Part shown: one piece after another, positions 1 to 8,600 of the stretch | Position numbering within the stretch: the first letter of the stretch is position 1 | Layout: each line of letters starts with the position of its first letter | DNA from: Virgisporangium aliadipatigenens | GTDB taxonomy: Bacteria > Actinomycetota > Actinomycetes > Mycobacteriales > Micromonosporaceae | Reading direction: 5' to 3' | Assembly (NCBI RefSeq): GCF_016863615.1 | Contig: NZ_BOPF01000066.1 | Coordinates: forward strand, 1-36,396 | Length of the DNA stretch: 36,396 nucleotides | Notes under the pieces: generated by a model | Told to the model about the DNA's origin: nothing | Seen by the model: only the letters and a program-made list of their open reading frames with translations | The model's database searches: none | Translations under genes and position numbers: made by a program

Positions 1-28
1 AACATTCCCTGGCTCCGGTAGGGCGGCG

Positions 29-47
29 GCCGGTGGTGAACACCGGC
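29..47 (+). terminator. possible terminator hairpin at left edge
   Basis: A 7-bp perfect stem (GCCGGTG / CACCGGC) with a 5-nt loop is followed on the plus strand by TAGATTT. It could end a plus-strand gene lying left of the window. No coding region can be assigned to positions 1-63, so this is only a structural call. Confidence 0.3.
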
Positions 48-63
48 TAGATTTGGACATACG

Positions 64-96
64 AAGGCCCCCGGCGATGCGAGCGCCGGGGGCCTT
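64..96. terminator. strong terminator hairpin after the GlsB gene
   Basis: A 13-bp perfect inverted repeat (AAGGCCCCCGGCG at 64-76, CGCCGGGGGCCTT at 84-96) with a 7-nt loop lies just beyond the stop codon of the minus-strand membrane-protein gene. The flanking A/T pairs on both sides suggest it can act in both directions. Confidence 0.75.
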
Positions 97-107
97 TACG
101 TAGTGGA

Positions 108-395
108 TTACCGGTAGCTGCGGCGACCACGCCCACCGATGCCGGCCACCAGGGCCACACCGACGGCGGCGAGCAGGACCTGCACCAGCAGCTCCATCCA
201 GTCGATGCCGTTGGTCTCGGTCGCGATGCCGAGCGCGCGGGCCACAACGGTGCCGAGCAGCGCCGCGACAACACCGATGACCATGGTGAGCCAGATGGGC
301 ATGTTCTGGCGGCCCGGCACCACGAGGCGGCCGAGCGCACCGACGATCAGACCCACGATCAGCGCCGTGATGATGCCGAACAGAGTGAGTTCCAC
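108..395 (-). CDS. GlsB/YeaQ/YmgE family membrane protein
   Basis: A 95-residue protein of the transglycosylase-associated (GlsB/YeaQ/YmgE) family, small hydrophobic stress-associated membrane proteins whose biochemical role is not established. Three hydrophobic segments are visible, at about residues 5-27, 35-55 and 66-86. The first contains the glycine-rich GLIVGALGRLVVPGRQ motif typical of the family, and the C-terminus is short and basic. The start is GTG at 393-395, chosen because a very strong purine-rich ribosome site (AGGGAGGAAAAGGA) lies directly upstream. It appears monocistronic and ends at the hairpin at 64-96. The family call is firm; the function is not. Confidence 0.85.
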   Translation of the reverse strand: MELTLFGIITALIVGLIVGALGRLVVPGRQNMPIWLTMVIGVVAALLGTVVARALGIATETNGIDWMELLVQVLLAAVGVALVAGIGGRGRRSYR

Positions 396-462
396 GTCCT
401 TTTCCTCCCTAGCCGGGGGTGAGTTTTCGGTACGACGTGTTATTGCCCGGCACCGGGACGGA

Positions 463-948
463 TCAAACGTGGGCTCTCACCTCATTAATCGCGGCGTCCA
501 TCGAGGCGAACGCCAGCGGCGGCACCTCGGCCAGCGCGACCCAGCGCAATTCGCTCGCCTCGGCCGGATCCGCACGCGGCTGACCTGCACTGATATGGGC
601 GGCCCAGAAACAGTCCAGGACCGGCAGAAGCTCCCCCTGAAAGGGGTACGTCGCGATGAACATGCCCACGAAACGATCCAGCGCGATGTCGACGCCCAGT
701 TCCTCGCGGGCCTCCCGGACGGCGGCGTCGGCCGGCGCCTCCCAGCCGTCGCAGAAGCCTCCGGGCAGCGCCCACCGGCCGGCCTCCGGGTCCCGGGCGC
801 GGCGCAGGAGCAGCACCCGGTCGCCGTCGAGGATGATCGACAGGCCGGTGGGGCGCGGGTTGACGAACTGGGCGTAGCCGCACGCCGGGCAGGTCACCGG
901 CGGTGGGCCCGGCAGCGCCGCCGCGCATGCCGGGCAGTAGCGCGGCAC
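463..948 (-). CDS. NUDIX hydrolase with N-terminal zinc ribbon
   Basis: A 161-residue cytoplasmic hydrolase predicted to cleave nucleoside-diphosphate-linked substrates. The N-terminus has a zinc-ribbon pattern with cysteines at residues 5, 8, 20 and 23 (CPAC...CPAC). A perfect NUDIX box (Gx5Ex7REUxEExGU) spans residues 64-86, with the metal-binding REAREELG core. The zinc ribbon plus NUDIX layout recalls NADH-pyrophosphatase NudC-type or ADP-ribose-type enzymes, but the C-terminal specificity motifs are not clear, so the substrate is left open. The GTG start (946-948) lies 2 nt after the lepA stop on the same strand, so the gene is very likely co-transcribed with lepA and translated by reinitiation. 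Confidence 0.85.
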   Translation of the reverse strand: MPRYCPACAAALPGPPPVTCPACGYAQFVNPRPTGLSIILDGDRVLLLRRARDPEAGRWALPGGFCDGWEAPADAAVREAREELGVDIALDRFVGMFIATYPFQGELLPVLDCFWAAHISAGQPRADPAEASELRWVALAEVPPLAFASMDAAINEVRAHV

Positions 949-950
949 TC

Positions 951-2825
951 CTACTTCTTGCCCTTGGTGTCGGCGGGGGCGTCGGAGGTCGACAGCGCGG
1001 CGATGAAGGCCTCCTGCGGCACCTCCACCCGGCCGACCATCTTCATCCGCTTCTTGCCTTCCTTCTGCTTCTCGATGAGCTTGCGCTTGCGCGTGATGTC
1101 ACCGCCGTAGCACTTCGCGAGAACGTCCTTGCGGATCGCCCGGATCGTCTCGCGCGCGATGATGCGGCTGCCGATCGCCGCCTGGATCGGCACCTCGAAC
1201 TGCTGCCGCGGGATGAGCCCACGCAGTTTGGCCGCGATCGTGACGCCGTAGTTGTACGCCTTCTCCTTGTGCACGATCGCGCTGAACGCGTCCACCGCCT
1301 CGCCGTGCAGGAGGATGTCCACCTTCACCAGGTCGGACTCCTGCTCGCCGGTCGGCTCGTAGTCCAGCGACGCGTAGCCCTTGGTGCGGCTCTTCAACTG
1401 GTCGAAGAAGTCATAGATGATCTCGGCGAGCGGCAGCGTGTAGCGCAGTTCGACCCGGTCGGAGGAGAGGTAGTCCATGCCCTTGAGCTGGCCGCGCCGG
1501 CCCTGGCACAGCTCCATCACCGCACCGACGTAGTCGTTGGGCGTGAGCACGGTCGCCCGGACCACCGGCTCGTAGACCTTGGCGATCTTGCCGGTCGGGT
1601 ACTCGCTCGGGTTGGTGACCGTCGCCTCCGAGCCGTCCTCCAGCTCCACGCGGTACACCACGTTGGGCGCGGTGGAGATGAGGTCGAGGTTGAACTCCCG
1701 CTCGAGGCGTTCCCGGATGATCTCCAAGTGAAGGAGCCCGAGGAACCCGCAGCGGAACCCGAACCCGAGCGCGGCCGAGGTCTCGGGCTCGTAGTTGAGG
1801 GCCGCGTCGTTGAGCTTGAGCTTGTCGAGCGCGTCGCGCAGCAGCGGGTACTCGGAACCGTCGATCGGGTACAGCCCGGAGTACACCATCGGCTTCGGGT
1901 CCTTGTACCCGCCGAGGGACTCGGCCGCCGGCCGGGAGTTGATCGTGACGGTGTCACCGACCCGGGACTGGCGCACGTCCTTCACGCCGGTGATCAGGTA
2001 GCCGACCTCGCCGACGCCCAGGCCGGTCCCCTTGACCGGCTCGGGCGAGATGACGCCGATCTCCAGCAGTTCGTGGACGGCGCCGGTGGACATCATCTTG
2101 ATCCGCTCGCGGGCCTCGATCTTCCCGTCGATGACCCGGATGTAGGTGACGACGCCCCGGTACACGTCGTACACGGAGTCGAAGATCATCGCGCGGGCCG
2201 GCGCGCCGGCGTCACCCACCGGCGGCGAGAACTGCCGCACGATCTCGTCGAGCAGGTGCGGCACGCCCTCGCCGGTCTTGCCGGAGACCTTGAGGCAGTC
2301 CTCCGGCTCGCAGCCGATCAGGTGCGCCAGCTCCTCGGCGTACTTCTCCGGCTGGGCGGCCGGCAGGTCGATCTTGTTGAGCACCGGGATGATGTGGAGG
2401 TCGTTCTCCAGTGCCAGGTACAGGTTGGCCAGCGTCTGCGCCTCGATCCCCTGCGCGGCGTCGACCAGCAGCACCGCGCCCTCGCAGGCGGCCAGGCTGC
2501 GGGAGACCTCGTAGGTGAAGTCGACGTGCCCCGGAGTGTCGATCATGTTCAGCACGAACGGCTCGCCGGCCCGCTCGCCCTCGCGGACCTGCCAGGGCAT
2601 CCGCACGGCCTGACTCTTGATCGTGATGCCGCGTTCGCGCTCGATGTCCATCCGGTCCAGGTACTGGGCGCGCATCTGACGGGCGTCCACCACCTCCGTG
2701 AGCTGCAGCATCCGGTCCGCCAACGTCGACTTGCCGTGGTCGATGTGGGCGATGATGCAGAAGTTGCGGATGCGCTCCGGTGCGGTGGCGCCGGGGTGGC
2801 TGCCGGGATCGAGCGTCGGTGGCAC
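951..2825 (-). CDS. lepA: elongation factor 4 (LepA) GTPase
   Basis: LepA is a ribosome-associated translational GTPase acting on stalled or misassembled elongation complexes. The 624-residue protein has the G1 loop AHIDHGKST, the G2-region RERGITI, G3 DTPGH and G4 NKIDLP. These are followed by the domains and the LepA-specific C-terminus ([19 protein letters not shown]). The frame extends upstream to 2909, but GTG at 2823-2825 gives the usual actinobacterial N-terminus (a short Pro/Gly-rich lead, then [15 protein letters not shown]), so it is preferred. The gene is divergent from the DUF4291 gene, with 68 bp between the starts, and is followed by the NUDIX gene after 2 nt. Confidence 0.97.
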   Translation of the reverse strand: MPPTLDPGSHPGATAPERIRNFCIIAHIDHGKSTLADRMLQLTEVVDARQMRAQYLDRMDIERERGITIKSQAVRMPWQVREGERAGEPFVLNMIDTPGHVDFTYEVSRSLAACEGAVLLVDAAQGIEAQTLANLYLALENDLHIIPVLNKIDLPAAQPEKYAEELAHLIGCEPEDCLKVSGKTGEGVPHLLDEIVRQFSPPVGDAGAPARAMIFDSVYDVYRGVVTYIRVIDGKIEARERIKMMSTGAVHELLEIGVISPEPVKGTGLGVGEVGYLITGVKDVRQSRVGDTVTINSRPAAESLGGYKDPKPMVYSGLYPIDGSEYPLLRDALDKLKLNDAALNYEPETSAALGFGFRCGFLGLLHLEIIRERLEREFNLDLISTAPNVVYRVELEDGSEATVTNPSEYPTGKIAKVYEPVVRATVLTPNDYVGAVMELCQGRRGQLKGMDYLSSDRVELRYTLPLAEIIYDFFDQLKSRTKGYASLDYEPTGEQESDLVKVDILLHGEAVDAFSAIVHKEKAYNYGVTIAAKLRGLIPRQQFEVPIQAAIGSRIIARETIRAIRKDVLAKCYGGDITRKRKLIEKQKEGKKRMKMVGRVEVPQEAFIAALSTSDAPADTKGKK

Positions 2826-2893
2826 AGCGTTCCGTTCGGTCGGGAACAAAATTCGGATTGGCGCGCACGCCGTCTCCATGGTCCCATGCCGAC

Positions 2894-3505
2894 ATGACCG
2901 AGCCCTCACCCCCGCCTCGACAGGTGCGGGCCGTCTTCGACGACACCTCGATCATCGTGTACCAGGCGTACCCGCCGGAGATCGCCGACGCCGCGCTCGC
3001 CGCCGGCACGCTCGTGCCGCCGTTCAAGCGGGAGCGGATGACGTGGATCAAGCCGTCGTTCCGCTGGATGATGTACCGCTGCGGCTACGCCACCAAGCCG
3101 GGCCAGACCCGGGTGCTCGCGATCCGGATGAGCCGGGACGGGTTCGAGTGGGCGTTGGCCAATGCCGCGCTGAGCCACTACGACCGGCGCGTGTACCCGT
3201 CGGCCGAGCTGTGGTCCCGGGTACGCGACAGCAGTCCCGTGCGGGTGCAGTGGGATCCGGAGCGTTCGCTGCGGATGGGGCCGCTGGACCACCGTTCGAT
3301 CCAGGTGGGGCTGAGCGGCGAGGCGGTCGACCGCTACGTCGACGAGTGGATCACGGAGATCGTGGACATCACCAACTTCGTCCACGAGATCGGCGGCCTG
3401 GTGCGGGGCGCACACCCCGACATCGTCGAGGCCGCGAGGCGCCTACCGCCGGAGCGTCCCTATCCCCTTCCGGGGGCGGTCGCGGCCCGGGTCGGCGCGT
3501 CCTAG
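2894..3505 (+). CDS. DUF4291 domain-containing protein
   Basis: A 203-residue soluble protein matching the DUF4291 family over its whole length. Family features that can be seen are the N-terminal [15 protein letters not shown] segment, the central [19 protein letters not shown] block and the [11 protein letters not shown] strand. The family is widespread in bacteria and eukaryotes and has no established function. The start is ATG at 2894; no good Shine-Dalgarno is present, so the message may have a very short leader. It is divergent from lepA. The C-terminal ~20 residues are less conserved in appearance. Confidence 0.85.
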   Translation: MTEPSPPPRQVRAVFDDTSIIVYQAYPPEIADAALAAGTLVPPFKRERMTWIKPSFRWMMYRCGYATKPGQTRVLAIRMSRDGFEWALANAALSHYDRRVYPSAELWSRVRDSSPVRVQWDPERSLRMGPLDHRSIQVGLSGEAVDRYVDEWITEIVDITNFVHEIGGLVRGAHPDIVEAARRLPPERPYPLPGAVAARVGAS

Positions 3506-3692
3506 CTCTTCTCCTGTGGGGCGCACCGGTCCGGTTCCGACTCCGGCACGGTGCGATGCCCGCACGACGAGTTGCGTCACCTCCAGATCGGCTCGCCCTG
3601 CTTACATCCGGGTTCGGGTCAGATCCGAGCACGGCGATCGATGCGGCCGAAAGCGATACGCCCGGACACCACCTCTGACCTGCGTGAAGGCG

Positions 3693-3704
3693 TGAAAGCT
3701 TTCA
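3693..3704. promoter_or_regulatory. perfect 12-bp palindrome TGAAAGCTTTCA
   Basis: TGAAAGCTTTCA is a perfect 12-bp palindrome about 200 bp before the cellulase start. It is AT-rich in very GC-rich surroundings. Its core resembles the GAAA-(G/C)-TTTC palindromes reported upstream of actinobacterial xylanase and cellulase genes and bound by LacI-type repressors. The identity of the binding protein is inference. Confidence 0.5.
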
Positions 3705-3728
3705 GTCACCGGACGTCCCGGTTGCGCG

Positions 3729-3742
3729 TGGGAGCGATTCCA
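3729..3742. promoter_or_regulatory. CebR/CelR-like operator
   Basis: TGGGAGCGATTCCA matches 12 of 14 positions of the CebR/CelR operator TGGGAGCGCTCCCA, which controls cellulase and cello-oligosaccharide genes in Streptomyces and Thermobifida. It lies about 160 bp upstream of a secreted GH6 cellulase, where such an operator would be expected. The base pattern is seen directly; repression relieved by cellobiose is inferred from the known family. Confidence 0.6.
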
Positions 3743-3902
3743 TGCCACGCTTCCGATCCCTGGCACATCTCGGGTTCCACGGTCGCCGCGGAGTATTTCC
3801 GACACCCCGGCCGCGACCACTTTCCGATCACCCCTTCGCATCGCGCGGCCACCCCCTGAACCGTGCCGCCGGTGCGAGAGATGTCGCGAGGAGCGCATCC
3901 GC

Positions 3903-5702
3903 ATGAGACTCATCCCCCGCGTACGTTGGGCGCGCCGACGCCGCGGTCTGGCCGCCGCGGCGGCGGTGGCCCTCGTCGCCACCGGCACCGTGGCCGCAGT
4001 CGCCACGAGCGCCAGTGCGGCCGCCGGCTGTTCGGTCACGTACACCGCCAACTCGTGGCCGACCGGCTTCACCGCCAACCTCAAGATCACGAACCTGGGC
4101 GACGCGCTGTCGAGCTGGACGCTGAAGTTCTCCTACGCCGGCAACCAGCAGGTGACCCAGTCCTGGGGCAGCAGGTACCAGCAGTCGGGTCAGAACGTCA
4201 CGCTCACCAACGAGACGTACAACGGCAGCATCCCGACCAACGGTTCGGTGACGCCGGGCTTCAACGGCTCCTACTCGGGCACCAACGTCGACCCGACGTC
4301 GTTCACGCTGAACGGCGTCACCTGCAACGGCGGGGTCATCCCGACCGGTGGCCCGTCGAGCCCGGGCTCCAGCCCCTCGTCGGCCCGCCCGTCGAGCGCC
4401 GCACCGTCATCGGCCCGCCCCTCGTCGGCCGGCCCGTCGGTCACCACCTCACCGCCGCCGGTCGGCAGCCGGGTGAACAACCCGTACGAGGGCGCCACCG
4501 GCTACGTGAACCCGGAGTGGAAGGCGAAGGCCGAGTCGGTCTCCGGCGGCAACCGCGTCTCCAACAACCCGACCGGCGTGTGGCTGGACCGCATCGCCGC
4601 CATCGAGGGAACCGACGACAGCTCCTCGAACGGCTCGATGGGTCTGCGTGACCACCTCGACGCCGCCGTGGCGCAGGGCGCCGGCTACGCGCAGTTCGTC
4701 ATCTACAACCTGCCCGGCCGCGACTGCTCGGCGCTCGCCTCCAACGGTGAGCTGAAGCCGGGCGAGCTCAACCGATACAAGGCCGAGTACATCGACCCGA
4801 TCGCGTCGATCATGAGCGACACGAAGTACCGCAACCTGCGGATCATCGCGATCATCGAGATCGACTCGCTGCCGAACCTGGTGACGAACACCAACCTCGC
4901 CACCTGCGCCACGATGAAGTCCAACGGCGAGTACGTCAACGGTGTCGCGTACGCCCTGCAGAAGCTCGGTGCGATCCCGAACGTCTACAACTACATCGAC
5001 GCCGGCCACCACGGCTGGCTGGGCTGGGACAGCAACTTCGGCCCATCGGCCGAGCTGTTCGCGTCCACCGCCCGCCAGGCCGGGTTCAACAACGTGCACG
5101 GCTTCATCACCAACACGGCGAACTACTCCGCGCTGGTCGAGCCGTACGTGAAGATCACCGACACGGTGAACGGCACCTCCGTCCGCCAGGCGAAGTGGAT
5201 CGACTGGAACTTCTACGTCGACGAGCAGTCCTTCGCCCAGGCGTACCGGACCAAGCTGGTGTCGCTCGGCTTCGACGCCAACATCGGCATGCTGATCGAC
5301 ACGTCCCGTAACGGCTGGGGCGGTTCGGCCCGTCCGGCGGGCCCCGGCCCGACGACGAGCGTGGACAACTACGTCAACGGTGGCCGCGTCGACCGGCGCA
5401 TCCACGCCGGCAACTGGTGCAACCAGAGCGGTGCGGGCCTCGGCGAGCGGCCGCGGGCCAACCCGGCCAGCGGCATCGACGCCTACGTGTGGATCAAGCC
5501 CCCGGGTGAGTCGGACGGCTCCAGCAAGGAGATCCCGAACAACGAGGGCAAGGGCTTCGACCGGATGTGTGACCCGACCTACGGCGGCAACGACCGTAAC
5601 GGCAACAACCCGACCGGTGCCCTGGACGGCGCGCCGATCTCCGGTGCGTGGTTCCCGGCGCAGTTCGCGCAGCTCATGCAGAACGCCTACCCGGCGCTCT
5701 AG
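3903..5702 (+). CDS. secreted CBM2-GH6 cellulase (cellobiohydrolase-type)
   Basis: A 599-residue secreted cellulase hydrolysing beta-1,4-glucosidic bonds in cellulose. An Arg-rich signal peptide (about residues 1-40, cleavage near the Ala-Ser-Ala stretch) precedes a family 2 cellulose-binding module (about 42-141, with end cysteines and binding tryptophans). A Ser/Pro/Ala linker (about 142-188) follows, then a GH6 catalytic domain to the C-terminus. The GH6 signature IYNLPGRDCSALASNGE is present. Asp274 in it and Asp321 in the EIDSLPNL motif correspond to the two catalytic aspartates (D175 and D221) of Trichoderma Cel6A. The N-terminal CBM2 and long loops resemble exo-acting Cel6B enzymes, so cellobiohydrolase is favoured over endoglucanase. 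GAGGAG lies 9 nt before ATG. Two operator candidates precede it and a strong terminator follows. Confidence 0.93.
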   Translation: MRLIPRVRWARRRRGLAAAAAVALVATGTVAAVATSASAAAGCSVTYTANSWPTGFTANLKITNLGDALSSWTLKFSYAGNQQVTQSWGSRYQQSGQNVTLTNETYNGSIPTNGSVTPGFNGSYSGTNVDPTSFTLNGVTCNGGVIPTGGPSSPGSSPSSARPSSAAPSSARPSSAGPSVTTSPPPVGSRVNNPYEGATGYVNPEWKAKAESVSGGNRVSNNPTGVWLDRIAAIEGTDDSSSNGSMGLRDHLDAAVAQGAGYAQFVIYNLPGRDCSALASNGELKPGELNRYKAEYIDPIASIMSDTKYRNLRIIAIIEIDSLPNLVTNTNLATCATMKSNGEYVNGVAYALQKLGAIPNVYNYIDAGHHGWLGWDSNFGPSAELFASTARQAGFNNVHGFITNTANYSALVEPYVKITDTVNGTSVRQAKWIDWNFYVDEQSFAQAYRTKLVSLGFDANIGMLIDTSRNGWGGSARPAGPGPTTSVDNYVNGGRVDRRIHAGNWCNQSGAGLGERPRANPASGIDAYVWIKPPGESDGSSKEIPNNEGKGFDRMCDPTYGGNDRNGNNPTGALDGAPISGAWFPAQFAQLMQNAYPAL

Positions 5703-5712
5703 GTGACAAAGG

Positions 5713-5744
5713 AGCGGCGCCGGTCCTGACGGGCCGGCGCCGCT
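5713..5744. terminator. cellulase terminator
   Basis: A perfect 11-bp stem (AGCGGCGCCGG at 5713-5723, CCGGCGCCGCT at 5734-5744) starts 10 nt after the cellulase stop. A minus-strand gene ends at 5758, so this convergent hairpin can serve both genes. Confidence 0.8.
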
Positions 5745-5757
5745 TCGTATGTGGTGG

Positions 5758-6297
5758 TTAGAGAAGTCCCCCGTCGTCGTGCAGCCAGTCGATGAACCCG
5801 CCCGCGACGGCGGCGGCACAGTCGACCAGCTCGCGCAGCAGCGCGTCGTGCACACCGGCTCCCAGCGGCACCTGGAGCTCGGCGTAGATGGGTAGCTGGC
5901 CGCGGTCGGTGGGGTCACCGACGTAGGCCTTGCAGAACCGGCGGGTGTGGTTCCACTCGTTGACAACACGGTAGGCGCGGTCCGCCCAGTCGGGCGGCAC
6001 CGTCGCGTGTGGACGGACCCGGATCACCAGGATCTCGTCGGTCGGGCCTTCCAGCGTGAACAGCACGGCGTGCCGTTCCCACAGCGCCAGCAGGCTGCCG
6101 CCACCGTCGGTCAGAAATCGGATGTCGACCGCGTCGAGCGCCTCGCCGAGCCGCTCCATCGTGACCGGTGCGACCCGTGCTTCTTCCTCCGTCGTCGGCG
6201 TGACGTCTTCCAACGGTGTGGCGGTCACCGTGGCGACACCCGCCGAATTCTCCGGTGTCGTGTCGGCATTACCGGCACGCCAGGAAAACCATGGCAT
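5758..6297 (-). CDS. YbjN domain-containing protein
   Basis: A 179-residue protein with an N-terminal low-complexity Thr/Glu-rich part (about 1-45) and a YbjN-like domain (about 46-179). The domain has a type III secretion chaperone-like fold, and the pattern RAYRVVNEWNHTRRFCKAYV is typical of actinobacterial members. These proteins are thought to be regulatory or chaperone-like; no enzymatic motif is visible. The ATG start has a CAGGGAGCG ribosome site upstream. It stands alone, with about 160 bp separating it from the next minus-strand gene upstream, so it probably has its own promoter. The fold assignment is fairly good; its role is unknown. Confidence 0.75.
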   Translation of the reverse strand: MPWFSWRAGNADTTPENSAGVATVTATPLEDVTPTTEEEARVAPVTMERLGEALDAVDIRFLTDGGGSLLALWERHAVLFTLEGPTDEILVIRVRPHATVPPDWADRAYRVVNEWNHTRRFCKAYVGDPTDRGQLPIYAELQVPLGAGVHDALLRELVDCAAAVAGGFIDWLHDDGGLL

Positions 6298-6459
6298 AGC
6301 ACGCGCTCCCTGCTTAAGAGCATCTCCCCAGTCGAACCCATCTCATCGGTCTGTATCTATCCGATAACCGACCGTGGGCTCGACGCACGACGGTACCCGT
6401 TCGGGGGACCGATGGCAGCCCCCCAAATCCCCCGTCTGAGTGATCGGATGATAGGCACC

Positions 6460-7095
6460 TCAGCCGTTGGGTTGATAGGGGGCTACCTGCAGGTAGAGGG
6501 TTTCCCCGACGGGCAGGTACCAGCAGCTACCGTGCGTGGCGGCCAGGCCGGTCCATCGCGCGGCCCGACGCACGGCGACCGGGTCGTCACCCAGGAAGCC
6601 CATCCGCACGAGCCCCTGCACCTGACGCTGCGGTACGTCGAAGCGTTCGCCGGCGTGATCGATCACGAACGGCACGTGGTCGAGCATCGCGTCGCGGATG
6701 CGCCGCGTGCCGACCGCGCGCCCGCCGACCCCCTCGGCGATCGCGTCGCGCACCACCTTGGCGGCCGCGTCGACCACCCTGCGCACCTCGGCGGCGGGCA
6801 ACTCCTCGACCTGCGCGCCCGCGTGCGGAGGCAGCGGCCACCGCCACTGCGCGTCGACGGCGGCCGGCAGCCGGTCACCGCCCGACCGCACCACGTCAAA
6901 AAGATCCTTCGCGCGAACGGTCACGTCGCGCACCACCCCGGCCCGCACCTCGCGGGTCACGAGGACACCGAAGGGCAACCGCGCCCAGAGCTGCACGACG
7001 CCGCCCGCGGGACGCAGCCGGACCACGGCCGTCCCGTCCAGCCGCAGCAGATGCGCCAGGAACGCCCCGGCGTCGCGCCCGATCAGTCCCGCCAC
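6460..7095 (-). CDS. conserved actinobacterial protein of unknown function
   Basis: A 211-residue predicted cytoplasmic protein that I do not recognise beyond an impression of actinobacterial conservation. It has an N-terminal beta-rich half (VVRLRPAGGVVQLWARLPFGVLVTR) and an alpha-helical middle. The C-terminus contains a tryptophan-containing strand, GSCWYLPVGETLYLQV. No signal peptide, membrane segment or catalytic motif is apparent. The GTG start (7093-7095) lies inside the end of the thioesterase gene, overlapping it by 13 bp. The two genes are therefore translationally coupled and probably function together. Confidence 0.7.
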   Translation of the reverse strand: MAGLIGRDAGAFLAHLLRLDGTAVVRLRPAGGVVQLWARLPFGVLVTREVRAGVVRDVTVRAKDLFDVVRSGGDRLPAAVDAQWRWPLPPHAGAQVEELPAAEVRRVVDAAAKVVRDAIAEGVGGRAVGTRRIRDAMLDHVPFVIDHAGERFDVPQRQVQGLVRMGFLGDDPVAVRRAARWTGLAATHGSCWYLPVGETLYLQVAPYQPNG

Positions 7096-7484
7096 GGCTC
7101 CAGGAACTCCCGTTCGGCGTCGGTGAGGCGGCGTGGACGGCCGCCCGTGAGGTCGTACGGCACACAGGTCGTCCGCGCCCGGCTGGCGACGGCCTCCCCG
7201 TCGAACAGCTCGTATGCGACGGTGAACCGGCTGGCCCGGATCTCCTCGATCCAGAGTTCTACCCGCACGCCGTCGGTGTAGTCGACCGGTCGCAGATAGT
7301 CCACTTCATGGCGTGAGATCACGATCCCGCGACTGAACGATTTCACCCCGGCCTTGCCTGCTTCCACGAACATCAGCGCGACCCGGGCCTCCTCGTACAG
7401 CGTGAGGAACCGGGCGTTGTTGACGTGCCCGTACGCGTCCAGGTCGGACCAGCGCAGCGGACAGTGATACAGGTAGCGAGACAC
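7083..7484 (-). CDS. hot-dog acyl-CoA thioesterase (4HBT-like)
   Basis: A 133-residue single hot-dog domain protein predicted to hydrolyse acyl-CoA thioesters. The family motif WSDLDAYGHVNNARFL (about residues 12-27) contains the catalytic Asp of 4-hydroxybenzoyl-CoA thioesterase-type enzymes. The following helix and the strands IVISRHEVDYLRPV and FTVAYELF fit the fold, and the length is normal. The start is GTG (7482-7484). It is the first gene of a two-gene minus-strand unit, overlaps the unknown protein downstream by 13 bp, and is divergent from the glycosyltransferase gene. The acyl substrate is not predictable from sequence. Confidence 0.85.
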   Translation of the reverse strand: MSRYLYHCPLRWSDLDAYGHVNNARFLTLYEEARVALMFVEAGKAGVKSFSRGIVISRHEVDYLRPVDYTDGVRVELWIEEIRASRFTVAYELFDGEAVASRARTTCVPYDLTGGRPRRLTDAEREFLEPWRD

Positions 7485-7557
7485 CGTGAAAGGCTAGTCC
7501 GATCGGCTGACTGATTGGCCATGGGAGTGACGGACATCCGGTCGAAACCGGCTCACG

Positions 7558-7563
7558 TACGAT
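7558..7563 (+). promoter_or_regulatory. putative -10 box of the glycosyltransferase gene
   Basis: TACGAT lies 8 nt before ATG 7572, with no Shine-Dalgarno between them. The geometry suggests a leaderless or nearly leaderless transcript, which is common in actinobacteria. No clear -35 box is seen. Confidence 0.35.
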
Positions 7564-7571
7564 TCGACGCT

Positions 7572-8600
7572 ATGACTGGCCCCGCGCTGACATTGAGCGT
7601 CGTCATCCCGATGTACAACGAGGAGGACGTCGTCGGACTACTGGCGGCGCGGCTACGCCCCGTTCTGGACGCGCTACCGGACGCTTACGAGGTCGTGGCC
7701 GTCGACGACGGCAGCACGGACGCCACGGCGGCGATCCTGAGCGGCATCGCCCGGGACTGGCCGCAGCTGCGGATCCTGCGCCTGCGCGGCAACAGCGGAC
7801 ACCAGGCGGCGCTGCTCGCCGGCCTGTTCAGCTGCCGGGGCGCGTACGCCGTCAGCATCGACGCCGACCTGCAGGACCCGCCGGAGAAGATCCCGGAGAT
7901 GCTGGCCCTCGCCGTCGACAAGGGACTCGACGTCGTCTACGGCGCGCGGGACGACCGCAGCACCGACACGGCGTTCAAGCGGCTCACCGCCGGGCTGTAC
8001 TACCGGATGATGCGCAGGGTCGTCGGGCGCCGCATGCCCAACCACGCCGGCGACTTCCGGCTGCTCAGCCGCGCCACGATCGAGGCGCTGCGCGCGCTGC
8101 CCGAGCGCCAGCCCGTGCTGCGCATGATCATCCCGTGGCTCGGCTTCCCGAGCGGCGAGGTCACCTACGCGCGGGAGGCCCGGGCCGCCGGCAGCACGAA
8201 GTACCCGCTGCGCAAGATGTTCCTGCTCGCGACCGACAGCATCACCAGCTTCTCGGCCGCGCCGCTGCGCATCGCGACCTGGCTCGGCGTCGGCGGGGTG
8301 GTGCTCTGTTCGGTGCTCGCCGTCATCGCCATCGCGGCGCACTTCGGCGGGGCCACGGTCTCCGGCTGGACGTCGCTGTACATCGCCGTGCTGTTCCTCG
8401 GCGCCGTTCAGCTGCTCTGCCTCGGGCTGCTCGGCGAGTACATCGGCCGCATCTTCGTCACCGTGCAGGGGCGTCCCATGTACTTCATCGGCTACGACTC
8501 GCTCAACGCCGGCCAGCCGATGACCCCGGAGCAGACCCTCGCGGCCGAGCCGGCGCTGGTTCCGGCGCAACGCGTGCCGATGGCCCAGCAGACCCGATGA
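7572..8600 (+). CDS. GT2 polyprenyl-phosphate glycosyltransferase (DPM1/GtrB-like)
   Basis: A 342-residue glycosyltransferase of family GT2, predicted to move a sugar from a nucleotide donor to polyprenyl phosphate at the inner membrane face. The N-terminal catalytic domain (about 1-230) has SVVIPMYNEE, the nucleotide-binding DDGSTDAT and the metal-binding DADLQDPPE motifs. Two C-terminal membrane helices (about 238-262 and 275-300) followed by GLLGEYIGRIF are characteristic of GtrB/DPM1-like enzymes. ATG 7572 is chosen because it lies just before the domain and after a -10-like box; an in-frame ATG at 7515 is less likely. The stop overlaps the next start as ATGA, coupling it to the polytopic protein that probably uses its product. 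Confidence 0.85.
   Translation: MTGPALTLSVVIPMYNEEDVVGLLAARLRPVLDALPDAYEVVAVDDGSTDATAAILSGIARDWPQLRILRLRGNSGHQAALLAGLFSCRGAYAVSIDADLQDPPEKIPEMLALAVDKGLDVVYGARDDRSTDTAFKRLTAGLYYRMMRRVVGRRMPNHAGDFRLLSRATIEALRALPERQPVLRMIIPWLGFPSGEVTYAREARAAGSTKYPLRKMFLLATDSITSFSAAPLRIATWLGVGGVVLCSVLAVIAIAAHFGGATVSGWTSLYIAVLFLGAVQLLCLGLLGEYIGRIFVTVQGRPMYFIGYDSLNAGQPMTPEQTLAAEPALVPAQRVPMAQQTR

Larger units (their letters stand above)
3506..3902. other. cellulase upstream region
   Basis: These 397 bp contain no credible gene. They carry two palindromic operator candidates (3693-3704 and 3729-3742) and a GAGGAG ribosome-binding site at 3888-3893, nine nt before the cellulase ATG. I could not fix the promoter core with confidence. 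Confidence 0.6.

Noticed and set aside
903-2897. Long plus-strand frame opposite lepA, and similar ones opposite the 754-residue membrane protein (8492-10519) and the OtsB-GH15 gene (15008-17527)
   Set aside because: All mirror well-identified genes and have compositional patterns of reverse-complement frames (Arg/Val/Asp/His-rich). None has a ribosome site or domain.
2826-2909. Longer LepA start at 2909
   Set aside because: The extra 28 residues are unlike LepA N-termini and would overlap the divergent gene's start. GTG 2825 gives the standard N-terminus.
6403-6424. G5...C5 hairpin between the YbjN gene and the unknown gene
   Set aside because: The stem is only five G-C pairs with an 11-nt loop and no T-run. 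It may be a weak terminator, but not enough to call.
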